Both the position numbers and the translations under genes were made by a program. The notes below the pieces were generated by a model. It had not been told where the DNA came from, did no database searches, and saw nothing but the letters and a program-made list of their open reading frames with translations. From NCBI GenBank assembly GCA_905221615.1, contig CAJNDT010003057.1:141501-205500 (forward strand): a stretch of DNA of 64,000 bases. Reading direction: 5' to 3'. Each line of letters opens with the position of its first letter. The first letter of the stretch is position 1. Of the stretch, positions 50,374 to 60,800 are shown piece after piece. The DNA comes from Symbiodinium sp. CCMP2592 (Eukaryota > Sar > Dinophyceae > Suessiales > Symbiodiniaceae).

Positions 50374-53297
50374 ACTTAAACCATTTAACTCATTTAATTC
50401 TGCGCCCAAGCCCCGAATTAAATGAGTTAGTTGAGTTAAATATTTGATTAATGTGATTCATGTAATTCTGCGGCCCAAGCCCCGAACTAAATGAATTAAC
50501 TGAACTAACCAGTTAGTTCATTTAATTCAATTTTAACATTTAATTCATCTACTTCTGTAAATGGCCTGGGAGCTGCCCCCAGGAGGCCAGATTTAACTCA
50601 TTTAATTCGGGGCCTGGGCCGCAGACTTAAAAGAATTAAATGAATTAAATGCCGACCGCTCTCAGAGCTTCCAGGCCATTCAAAGAATTAAATGAATTAA
50701 ATGGGTTAATTGAATTAATTGAATGAATTGAATTAATTCATTAACTCTGCGGCCCGAGTCCCGAATTAAATGAATTAATTAATTATAATTGGTTCATCTA
50801 ATTCAATTAATTCAAATAATTCATTTAATTCATTTATATCTGTAAGTGGCCCAGCAGCCACCCCCAGGAGGCCGGATTTAATTCATTTAATTCATTTAAT
50901 TCGGGGCCTGGGCCACAGAATTAAAAGAATTACATGAATTAAATGCCGACCGCTCTCAGGGCTCCCAGGCCATTCAAAGAATTAAATGAATTAATTGAAC
51001 GAATTGAATTAATTGAATTAAGTACTTAATTCATTTAATTCTGCGGCCCGAGCCCCGAATTAAATGAATTAACTAATTAATTCATTTAATTCTGCGGCCC
51101 GAGTCCCGAATTAAATGAATTAAATAATTGATTCATTTAATTCAATTAATTCATTTAATTCTGTAAATGGCCCAGCAGCCACCCCCAGGAGGCCGGATTT
51201 AATTCATTTAATTCGGGGGCTGGGCCACAGAATTAAAAGAATTACATGAATTAAATGCCGACCGCTCTCAGGGCTCCCAGGCCATTTAAAGAATTAAATG
51301 AGTTAAATGAAATAATTGAATTAATTGAATTAATTAATTCATTTAATTCATTTAATTCTGCGGCCCGAGCCCCGAATTAAATGACTTAATTGAATTAATT
51401 AATTAATTCATTTAATTCTGCGGCCCGAGTCCCGAATTAAATGAATTAAATGAATTGTTTAATTGATTCATTTAATTCAATTAATTCATTTAATTCATTT
51501 AATTCTGTAAATGGCCCAGCAGCCACCCCCAGGAGGCCGGATTTAATTCATTTAATTCATTTAATTCGGTGCCTGAGCCACAGAATTAAAAGAATTAAAT
51601 GAATTAAATGCCGACCACTCTCAGGGCTCCCAGGCCATTTAATGAATTAAATGAATTAATTGAATTAACTAATTAATTCATTTAGTTCATTTAATTCTGC
51701 GACCCGAGCCCTGAATTAAATGAATTAAATGAATTAATTAATTAGTTCATTTAATTCAATTAATTCAATTAATTCATTTAATTCTGTAAATGGCCTAGGA
51801 GCCATCCCCAGGAGTCTGAGATTTAATTCATTTAATTCATTTAATTCGGGGCCTGGGCCACAGAATTAAAAGAATTAAATGAACTAAATGCCGACCGCTC
51901 TCAGGGCTCCCAGGCCATTTAAAGAATTAAATGAAATAAATGAATTAAATGAATTATTGAACTAATTAATTATTTCATTTAATTCATTTAATTCTGCGGC
52001 CCGAGCCCCGAATTAAATGAATTAATTGAATTAATTAATTAATTAATTCATTTAATTCTGCGGCCCGAGTCCCGAATTAAATGAATTAATTAATTGATTC
52101 ATTTAATTCAATTAATTCATTTAATTCATTTAATTCTGTAAATGGCCCAGCAGCCACCCCAGGAGGCCGGATTTAATTTAATTCGCGGCCTGGGCCACAG
52201 AATTAAAAGAATTAAATGAATTAAATGCCGACCGCTCTCAGGGCTCCCAGGCCATTTAAAGAATTAAATGAATTAAATGAATTAATTGAATTAATTGAAT
52301 TAAGTAATTAATTCATTTAATTCATTTAATTCTGCGGCCCGAGCCCCGAATTAAATGAATTAAATGAATTAATTGAATTAGTTAATTAATTCATTTAATT
52401 CTGCGGCCCGAGTCCCGAATTAAATGAATTAATGAATTGATTCATTTAATTCAATTAATTCATTTAATTCATTTAATTCTGTAAATGGCCCAGCAGCCAC
52501 CCCCAGGAGGCCGGATTTAATTTAATTCGCGGCCTGGGCCACAGAATTAAAAGAATTAAATGAATTAAATGCCGACCGCTCTCAGGGCTCCCAGGCCATT
52601 TAAAGAATTAAATGAATTAAATGAATTAAATGAATTAATTGAATTAATTGAATTAAGTAATTAATTCATTTAATTCTGCGGCCCGAGCCCCGAATTAAAT
52701 GAATTAAATGAATTAATTGAATTAGTTAATTAATTCATTTAATTCTGCGGCCCGAGTCCCGAATTAAATGAATTAAATGAATTGTTTAATTGATTCATTT
52801 AATTCAATTAATTCATTTAATTCATTTAATTCTGTAAATGGCCCAGCAGCCACCCCCAGGAGGCCGGATTTAATTCATTTAATTCGGGGCCTGGGCCACA
52901 GAATTAAAAGAATTAAATGAATTAAATGCCGACCGCTCTCAGGGCTCCCAGGCCATTTAAAGAATTAAATGAATTAAATGAATTCATTGAATTAACTAAT
53001 TAATTCATTTTATTCATTTAATTCTGCGGCCCGAGCCCCGAATTAAATGACTTAATTGAATTAATTAATTAATTCATTTAATTCTGCGGCCCGAGTCCCG
53101 AATTAAATGAATTAATCAATTGATTCGTTTAATTCAATTAATTCATTTAATTCATTTAATTCTGTAAATGGCCCACCAGCCACCCCCAGGAGGCCGGATT
53201 TAATTCATTCAATTCATTTAATTCGGGGCCTGGGCCACAGAATTAAAAGAATTAAATGAATTAAATGCCGACCGCTCTCAGGGCTCCCAGGCCATTT
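50374..53297 (+). repeat. ~325 bp satellite: GC islands in AATTAAATG DNA, nine copies
   Basis: The island TCTGTAAATGGCCCAGCAGC plus CACCCCCAGGAGGCC recurs at about 50556, 50840, 51161, 51505, 51784, 52136, 52479, 52832 and 53162, spaced 279-353 bp. Each unit also has AATTCGGGGCCTGGGCCACA, GCCGACCGCTCTCAGGGCTC and two copies of TGCGGCCCGAGYCCCGAATT. These islands are separated by AATTAAATGAATTAA-type nonamer DNA. The third and first islands are inverted versions of one another. The array stops exactly at the LTR of copia element 2. Confidence 0.95.
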
Positions 53298-53435
53298 TGT
53301 TGAATTCTGTACATAGGAACGCCCCACACCTTTGGTGAGCCCAGGCTACGGTATAGTATTGTATAGCTGCATACTATGTGACCGACGCAGCGCCTTTGGT
53401 TCAAGAGTAAAAACGTGACCGCTCAGGGTTTTACA
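53298..53435 (+). repeat. Candidate 5' LTR of copia element 2
   Basis: Starts TGTTGAATTC at the last base of the satellite and ends GGTTTTACA, 138 bp, eight bases before the primer-binding site. The 3' LTR is not in the window. Its short length and its ends match the candidate LTR of copia element 1. Confidence 0.6.
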
Positions 53436-53443
53436 GTTTAACT

Positions 53444-53455
53444 TGGTAGCGGAGC
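53444..53455 (+). other. Primer-binding site
   Basis: TGGTAGCGGAGC resembles the initiator-methionine tRNA primer site of plant copia elements (TGGTATCAGAGC) with two differences. It lies just inside the candidate LTR. Confidence 0.6.
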
Positions 53456-53482
53456 AAGGAAGCCTGAAGATCCAGGAAACCT

Positions 53483-56323
53483 GTGGGCCGAAGGAAACCG
53501 GATTGGAACCGGAGGAAGTACACGAGGATACCGGGAAACTGGACAGTAAATCTTGGAATTCGCCATGAAGGTGATCATGGAGAAGAGGTACCAGGACCTC
53601 TTGCTATTTGTGTTTGGGTTCTGTATGAGTATCACGCTGAGCCAAGGAAGTATTCAGGAAACAAGTTGCTTGTGGATGAACATGTCTCACCTTGTTATTC
53701 GACCGCAGCCGTTTACCCTCGAAGAGGAAATTTCGGATTGTGTATGGGATCAACTGTATCCCCAAGGATGGGAGAACGAGCGGAAGAAGTATCTCTCGTC
53801 CCAGCGGCAGGAACTATGGAACTCAACGACAGTGAGATCTTCCAGGATGAACCCCACCAGAAAGTGTCTCGAGTCACGCAACATGAACCGTTGCCTAGAG
53901 TGGCAAGGCCTGGACATGAAGATGTCATGGTGGACCCGACTACAGAGTTGGGAGAAATGCGGCAGAGTGCAGAAGAAAGGCGAGCTACCTTGGTGGAGCA
54001 AGCTAACCTCCTGCAGACGCCAGGAAGGAAAGCTGAAAGTACTCCAGCAAAGACTCCAGGGACAACTGGAGGAAAGTCGCGAGAAGAAAAGAAGAAAGAG
54101 AAGAAGACTGCCAGGAAAGAAGCCAAGCAAAGCCGTAAGGCCGAGAAGGCTAGGAAGAAACAGGAAGAAGAAGCCACCAGTCCTCAAGGTGTTCGACGTA
54201 AGCTGGATGAAGCTATGGAAGTGGCAGGATCGATTGAGAACGTCATGTTGCTTGAGAAAGAGTATAAGCGATTCAGACTTGACGGAAAGTATCAACCCCC
54301 CTTCCTTAGTATCTACAGCCGGATGTTGCAGAACAATCAGAAATTCAAGCCCAGATCTTACTACGATCCCCCAGGAAAGGATCAAGAGACAGAACGACTC
54401 GAAGCTCTCAAGGAAGAAGAGGATAAGAAAGCTGAGGCAGAGTCTCGGAAGAGAAAGCTGGCCGATCTGGAAGAGCAAAAGCGGATCTTGGAAGCTGACA
54501 CGAAGGAAAAGCAACGAGCACTGGAGGAAGAAACCAAACGCCTTCGTGCAGTGGAAGAATCGGAGCGGATGGCTAAAGCACTTCAGGAAGCTAACAAGCA
54601 ACAAGCAAAGCTCAAGGTACCCGAAGCAGCACTGGACTCGGCGGAAGAATGGTACCGCAACAAAGCCCGTGAAGTCGTGGACAAGCTACGAGCTCGGAAA
54701 GACGAGCAAGTGGCAAACTCCCGCAAGGCCGAAGAGGATTGGCTCCAAGCTTGCAGGAATCTGGAAAAGGCTCAAAGCGGATTCCTTGTGGCATCGGAGA
54801 AACTGCAAAGTGCCATGGGACAAGCCATCAACATCGCAGTACGCCACGGAGAGGAAAAGAGTCTACTTCAGATCTTGCAATCCATCCACGATGGAACTAC
54901 TCAAGCACCGGAACCAGCTGAACCCGCTGTTAAAGCGATGCCGCAGCCAAAGAAAATGCCCAAGTTGGGAACGGATGCTCAGGCTGGAGAGGATAAAGAG
55001 AAGAAGCTTCCAGAGCAAAGAAGGTCTGGAAAAGGTAAGAAGCAACCGCCTGAGGAAACCCAGGATGGGAATGGACAGAAAGAATCTACGAAGAAGATTG
55101 GCACGAGAATCGCCCTCTACGAAGCGGAGAAGAGTATTTACCTGGGTCAAAACCTTTCAGTTCAACTTGGACAAAGGAGTTGGTACAAATTCTCTCTGGA
55201 TTGGCTATGCGCGGGATTGGAGAAAAGGACGGAGAGTATCAGCCCCTCTGGGAGTTCCCTTGGCAGATCACTTCGTATGAAGACTTTGAAACAATCCAAG
55301 CTCAGTTGGAACCCTACAGCGTACGACTCATCCCGTCTCGACGGAGAGTAAGGGTGCCGGACGCTTCACTGAAGTATGGAGTATGCCAGTATGCATCCTG
55401 CGGGAAAAGGTCGTTTGGACATCGAACCAACAGAGACCACCCGGAAGCGTACTGTGTATGGAAGCCTACCTCCAGGAAAAAGTTTGTGCTCGCTATGTTG
55501 GCATGGTGGACACTGGAAGAAGGCATGCAAGTTTAGCCAGCTATGCTTTTGCCTGTACGAGCCCATGCTCACAATATTGGATCGCGGAAACAAGACAAGG
55601 CGACTGTACCCGATGCGAGGAATCACTCGCCCCGGATTCCAAGGAGACACTACGAATCCGTACAAAAGATTTTTCCCAATGCTCGCACTTTGCGACTTTG
55701 GGAGTATGTCCAGGGAAGTCGCGGAGAGTAACAAGCGATTCTGGAAGCAGGCAAAGGATGAAGGAGGCTTTCCAGTGCTGTATAGAGAAGAGCAAGCCAA
55801 CCGGAAGAAGGAGGCCAGCCAAGCTGTTACAGCAAAGAAGAAGGCCGAGCCAGAAAAGCCCAGTATCTGGACAGCCAAAGAGGATGAAAAGAATGTGGTG
55901 GATTTGGTCGAGCCTAGTCCGGAAGCACCGACCCGAGAGGAGCTTCGGCAGAAGTACGAAGAGCGCCACAAGGTCAAGCTACGCAGAACGTTGGAGTCGC
56001 GTGAAGCAAAGAAAATCCTGGATGCCCCGGAAGCGGATGCAGGAAAAGATCCAGAAGTTCCAAAGGAAGCCGTTCCAGAAGAACCGACAGTACCGGAAGC
56101 ACCCGCAGTGCCGGAAGAGACGCCTGTCAAGGACAACATGCAGGACGAAGCAGGTAGCGACAGTAAGATGTCAGATGAGGCCAGCGAAAGCGAATCCCCT
56201 GTGGATAATTCGGAGTCGTCGGAAATCGACGAACCAAAACGCCGTAAGACCGCTAAAGCAAAGCAGCAGGAAGAAGTTGGAAGAAGTGAGCCAGCAGAGC
56301 AGATCGACAAGAATGATCTGTGA
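53483..56323 (+). CDS. Upstream ORF of copia element 2: coiled coil plus cysteine-rich segment (frame-broken)
   Basis: The frame is open from 53483 to TAA 55349-55351 and again from 55376 to TGA 56321-56323. The first in-frame ATG is 53744, but another frame has an ATG at 53565 opening a hydrophobic MEKRYQDLLLFVFGF segment, so the start is uncertain. A long Lys/Glu coiled coil (about 54090-54850) dominates. At 55175-55460 the protein-like sequence is in the +2 register (YQPLWEFPWQITSYEDF, YGVCQYASCGKRSFGHR). It then returns to the first frame at CSLCWHGGHWKKACKF. An acidic Pro/Glu-rich tail follows. Two compensating frame changes therefore surround a Cys/His-rich centre. I do not recognise the family; most copia elements have no such ORF before gag. 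Confidence 0.55.
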
Positions 56324-57875
56324 GGCGCTTGAGCAACTCGCTGCCCAGTGTACGAAGTTGCGTACAGCAAACGCTGTGCTTGTACTGTTAGCACTTCAGC
56401 TCATCTGGAGCTGCGTATTCAGATCAACTCTTCTTGCAGGAAGAATGCAAAAAGGAGTGACATGCACTTGTATGCGAAGGAAAGTGAATCGGATGCACGG
56501 TATTCGTTGGAGACGTAAAGTGAGCGGATGCAAGCGGAAACTCAGAGCAATGGTACTTGTTTGTTTGCTTGTCAGGACGGAAGCTATGCAAGGACCTCAA
56601 GCCACACAACCGTCATCAGCCGCCGGAGTACCAGTACAAGATGGAGCAGATGGAGATGGATTAGGCATGGTACCTACTCAAGAGATACTTGGACAATTGG
56701 TTCAGAACTCCAGAGTGACTACAGAAGCTATTCACCAGCTAGTTACCTATTCTGGAAACCAAGGAAATGCAGGAGGCTCGTATGAAGGAATACTCTCTAA
56801 GGCATTGGAAGGTGCAGTGAAGATGTTGGGGAGACCACCATCATTTGGTGGAGGTAAAACCGATGCACAAGATTTCATGGACTTCAAGGAACAACTTTAT
56901 AATATTCTTGCGTATGCGGAACCCAAATATTCGGATGCCTTTAAGAACTTGGAAAAGTTGGGAGACCATGAAGTACTACCAGCTACTTTCTCGGATGAAA
57001 CGTATCAGACTATGTCAACGAAGCTGTGCTCGTTATTGAATTCTTGGTTGTCAGGAACCACGAAGCAGCACGCGCGAGATCCCAGTATCGCTGGATCCCG
57101 GAATGGATTTGCTTTGTGGAAGTCATTGCTGAGGATGTATCAGCCGAGTACGAGAAGTCGGAGTTTAGCTTTGATGCAAGCGATTCATGGATACCCAAAC
57201 TTTTCACCCGGACTAAGTGCTGTTGCACAAATTTCGAAGCTGGAAGAACTAGTCAAAGATTATGAGAGATGTAGTGGAGTGAGCTACCCTCGAGAGATTC
57301 TCCTGTCGACTCTCTTGAGATGTATTCCTAGTCCTTTGAAGGAACACATCCATCTTCAGCTTACGGATAAAACCACATACAGCCAAGTCAAAGAAAGCGT
57401 ACTAGTCTACGAGCGGACTACGAGAAGCTGGATGCCGAACCAAGTATATCAACCTCTAGAATCAGGACATGGTCAACAGTACCTAGGAGCAGTGGAGAAT
57501 GCACCTACTGGTGGAGGACACCAAGCAATGGAAGTGAACCGAGTAGAGTACAAAGGAAAAGGATGGAAAGGAAAAGGCGGAAAAGGAAAAGGCAAGAAAG
57601 GTTATGGCAAGATGTTCGGAGGATTCGGAGCCATGCAGGAAGGTAGAGGATTCGGAAGGTTTGGTCGAGGTCGAGGCAAAGGCAAAGGTCGAGGTAAAGG
57701 TAGAGGAAAAGGTAAAGGTAAGAAAGGTGGTAAGGCAGAAAAGGCAAAGGAAAGAGTAAAGGAAAAGGAAAGAAAGGAAAAGGGAAACGACTTGGAAGGA
57801 CAGTTTGTAGACTTTGTCATCAGGAAGGACATTGGGGAAATGAATGCCCCAATAGACATTCTGTTCGGAACGTAG
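56313..57875 (+). CDS. Gag of copia element 2
   Basis: ATG 56313 overlaps the stop of the preceding ORF by 11 bases and is the start preferred here; Met at 56587 (MQGPQATQ) is an alternative. Two hydrophobic stretches lie near the N-terminus (AVLVLLALQLIWSCVF and MVLVCLLV). The capsid-like core begins at PPSFGGGKTDAQDFMDFKEQ and runs to LVYERTTRSW, matching the copia Gag pattern (W/F-rich helices, YQP, LL..IP..L). The C-terminal 100 residues are GKG/GRG repeats, a basic nucleic-acid-binding tail. The zero frame ends at TAG 57873-57875 with no CCHC knuckle. The knuckle lies in the -1 frame. Confidence 0.8.
   Translation: MICEALEQLAAQCTKLRTANAVLVLLALQLIWSCVFRSTLLAGRMQKGVTCTCMRRKVNRMHGIRWRRKVSGCKRKLRAMVLVCLLVRTEAMQGPQATQPSSAAGVPVQDGADGDGLGMVPTQEILGQLVQNSRVTTEAIHQLVTYSGNQGNAGGSYEGILSKALEGAVKMLGRPPSFGGGKTDAQDFMDFKEQLYNILAYAEPKYSDAFKNLEKLGDHEVLPATFSDETYQTMSTKLCSLLNSWLSGTTKQHARDPSIAGSRNGFALWKSLLRMYQPSTRSRSLALMQAIHGYPNFSPGLSAVAQISKLEELVKDYERCSGVSYPREILLSTLLRCIPSPLKEHIHLQLTDKTTYSQVKESVLVYERTTRSWMPNQVYQPLESGHGQQYLGAVENAPTGGGHQAMEVNRVEYKGKGWKGKGGKGKGKKGYGKMFGGFGAMQEGRGFGRFGRGRGKGKGRGKGRGKGKGKKGGKAEKAKERVKEKERKEKGNDLEGQFVDFVIRKDIGEMNAPIDILFGT
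57782..57788 (+). promoter_or_regulatory. Canonical -1 ribosomal frameshift heptamer GGGAAAC
   Basis: In the gag frame the bases are phased G GGA AAC, the X XXY YYZ form used by retroviruses. The -1 frame entered there is open through the CCHC knuckle into pol. An inverted repeat ATTGGGG/CCCCAAT (57831-57837 with 57847-57853) could form a 7 bp stem, but it lies 42 bases downstream, farther than usual. Confidence 0.7.
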
Positions 57876-60800
57876 AAGTCGAAGAACAGCCCCAAGCGGA
57901 AGTGTATCCCAACAATCCACCGAACCAAGAACCTTACCCGAAACCTAATGTTGTCGAAACTGGTAGTATTCGCCAGACGACAAGTCGACCGGACCCAAGG
58001 ATTGTCACCCGAAGAGTAGGAGTGTCAAGTGGATCAAGTGGATTTAACCCAAAACCATTTTACCATATAGCTACGCCGCCGGAAGAATATCCGGAGACCT
58101 TCCCGATCAATTCAGAAGATGAGTCCGACATTGACATCACGTATGTCAACACCATCCGTATGGTTCGAGATGTTGCAGATGAAACTGCAGAAGGTGAGGA
58201 AGTCACCAACCCATTTTTCTGTGAACTACCCAGTCCAGGTTTTACAGACTCAGATGAGGAACTTGGATCTGGAGAACCTACTGGAATTTGCCAAGGTTGT
58301 GGTACACGCCTGGAACCGGTGTGCAAGCCAGTTGCGCCACCGACAGAGTCTGGAATCCCACGAGTACCAGAACATTATCCAGGAGAAGAACACTACCTGA
58401 GGCAACAGAGGAAGCTGAAAAGTGAAGGAAAACCTTACGACAAGAAAGCCATCGATGATGCGGTGAAGCGAGAGAATGGGTGGATCGAGTCTCACCTCAA
58501 AGCGACGGAGGAGAAAAAGGAGACCGAGACTGATAAAGTTCGAATGGTTCGTGCAGAATTCCATGATGTAGCAGAGTGGTATGTGATGGATGCAACGGAT
58601 GAAGACGGAGACTGGTTTGTTGTAGACAACCACGAAGTAGTTCGAGCAGTTCAAGCAGAAGAGACTGTACCCGAAGAAGCACTTGAGATTATCATTTTGG
58701 ATTCAGGATCGGATTCTAGTTTGTTACCTAGGTCACATCCGAAAGCGACACGCATGAACGCAGGAACGACGGGTATCATGTTAGAGGATGCCCAAGGGAA
58801 TGCAATTAGGTCAGCAGGAATGGTCACGGCAGTGATCGCAGTGGAACAAGGAGAGGACTGTTGGACAGCCCCTAGTATTTCAGAAAGCTTTATTGTAAGC
58901 GATGCGACAAACATTCTGTTGTCGATGGGAAGACTGCTGAAGAATGGTTGGAAACTGGAGTATCAGCCAGATGTACCTGAGGGTGAGAAAGCTCTTAGTG
59001 TTCAGTGGAACCTTACAGTGTCGTCAATGGTTTTGGTTAGCCCAGATGGAAGAGCAACCGCGAGGATCTTTTACAAACGGAACAGTTGTTGTTTGTTAGG
59101 TAGATTATCTGTTGTCGGAAATGATCGTAACACTCGTTGGACGGGAGGAACAAGTCGGAGCGATGGAAGCTCACGAAGTAGCACTGACAGTAGGACTGCA
59201 GTGGAGAGGAGCGTCACCGTACGTATTCCAAGTTATCTACGGGAACTGTTGGACAGTACACCCAGTGGAAATTGGACGATCATGGAAGACGGTACACCGT
59301 TTATTTTGTATCAAGGAACGACTTATATAGATCCGAAGGATGCTTTCCCAGGATGGAAGTACAGGACGACAATGATATCAGAAGGAGGAAGTGATTGGTC
59401 ACTAGTCGAGTTGTACTCGGACTATGGTTCTATCAGGAGCCACAACGTGGAAATTGCAGAGTGTCATGGAAGACCAAAGAGGATCTGTGTTATCCTACAT
59501 GCAGTGAGTGGAAACTTTTTCACTTTCTGCCGAGACTTTGAAGCGACCATGGTCTCAAGAGGACCAGAAACACCTTTTGCTAGAGGTGAAGGAAGAGTTC
59601 CAGAAGAACTTAGTACACCGGTGGTACCGGTAAGTATCGCCCCTGGAAGGAGCGAAGGAGTATTGGGACCAACCTACGATGGAGACGGAAATCCGTTGTC
59701 AGAGTTGGAGATGCAGAAATCTGCACAGAAGCTAAAGAGCGAAGAGAAGGAGAAAGTACGAGTGGAAGCAGAACCGTACAAACCCTCGGAAGAAGAGCGA
59801 CTTGCTCATGAAGCAACACACCTACCTTTTGCTCATTGGTGTGAGTCATGCGTGGAAGCCAAGAGTAAGCAGGATCACGAAAAGAAGAATCCCGAAGCAG
59901 GAAAGGACTCAGTGGGAGTGCCTTATCCAATAATTCAGTTGGATTTTATGTTCCTACAAGGAAAGGACACACCAGCATTAGTTGGAATCTGTTCATGGAC
60001 AAGGATGTCAGTTGTGATCCCGGTATCTGGAAAGCAGACGGAAAGAAAGACCGTGGAGAAAGTGTTGAAATGGGTGCACAGTCTTGGACACTTGGAGGAA
60101 GTCGGATTTGTTGGAGATTCGGAAGAGGCAATGTTATCTCTGATAGCTGCAATCGTGGAAACTCGGAGAAAGATGAACCGCAAAACACACGATCAGAACA
60201 GCAAGCCGTATCAGAAAGGAAGAACGGCAAGAGTGGAAAGGTTTATCCAGACGGTGAGGAACCAAACAGTTTGCTTGGTACGAGCAGCCGAAAGACAGCT
60301 TGGTATAGAGATTCCCGAAGGCCATGCAGTGTGGGCCTGGGGATTATGCCATGCGTCATGGTTGCTGAACATGTACCACAGACACGCCGCGATAGGGTCA
60401 ACCCCTTACGAAAGTGTCGTTGGTAGACCTTACCTTGGGAAGATTGCCCCATTCGGAGAGTATGTGTATGCGCTGAAGAAACCAGAGAAGCAAGGAACAG
60501 CAAATTGGATTGGAGGAATCTATCTTGGTAAGAACTCTCAGGATATGCACTTGGTAGGAGTTGAAGACGGAATCTTGGCAACAGGATCTGTAAGGCGAAT
60601 CGCCACTGGATGGAGAAAGGAACCAGTACTGAAGCTGAGTGTAACTCCATGGAACCCCAAGAAGCCAAAAGGAACGTACACCAGACAGCCGTTACCAGCC
60701 CCAGCGTTGGCAAGTATCGCAGAAGAAGAAGGAACAGCACAGGAACCAGTAGTTCGTGCGGAAGACCGAGGACAATCCCAAGAGGAACAGGTCGAGGAAT

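Noticed and set aside
53290-53305. Relict dinoflagellate spliced-leader sequence
   Set aside because: GGCCATTTTGTTG resembles part of the leader only by a CCATTTTG word; it is the satellite/LTR junction.
53553-55280. 575-codon ORF overlapping the upstream ORF of copia element 2
   Set aside because: Its translation is a basic, feature-poor shadow of the coiled-coil frame; only its first ~30 codons (hydrophobic start) might be genuine.
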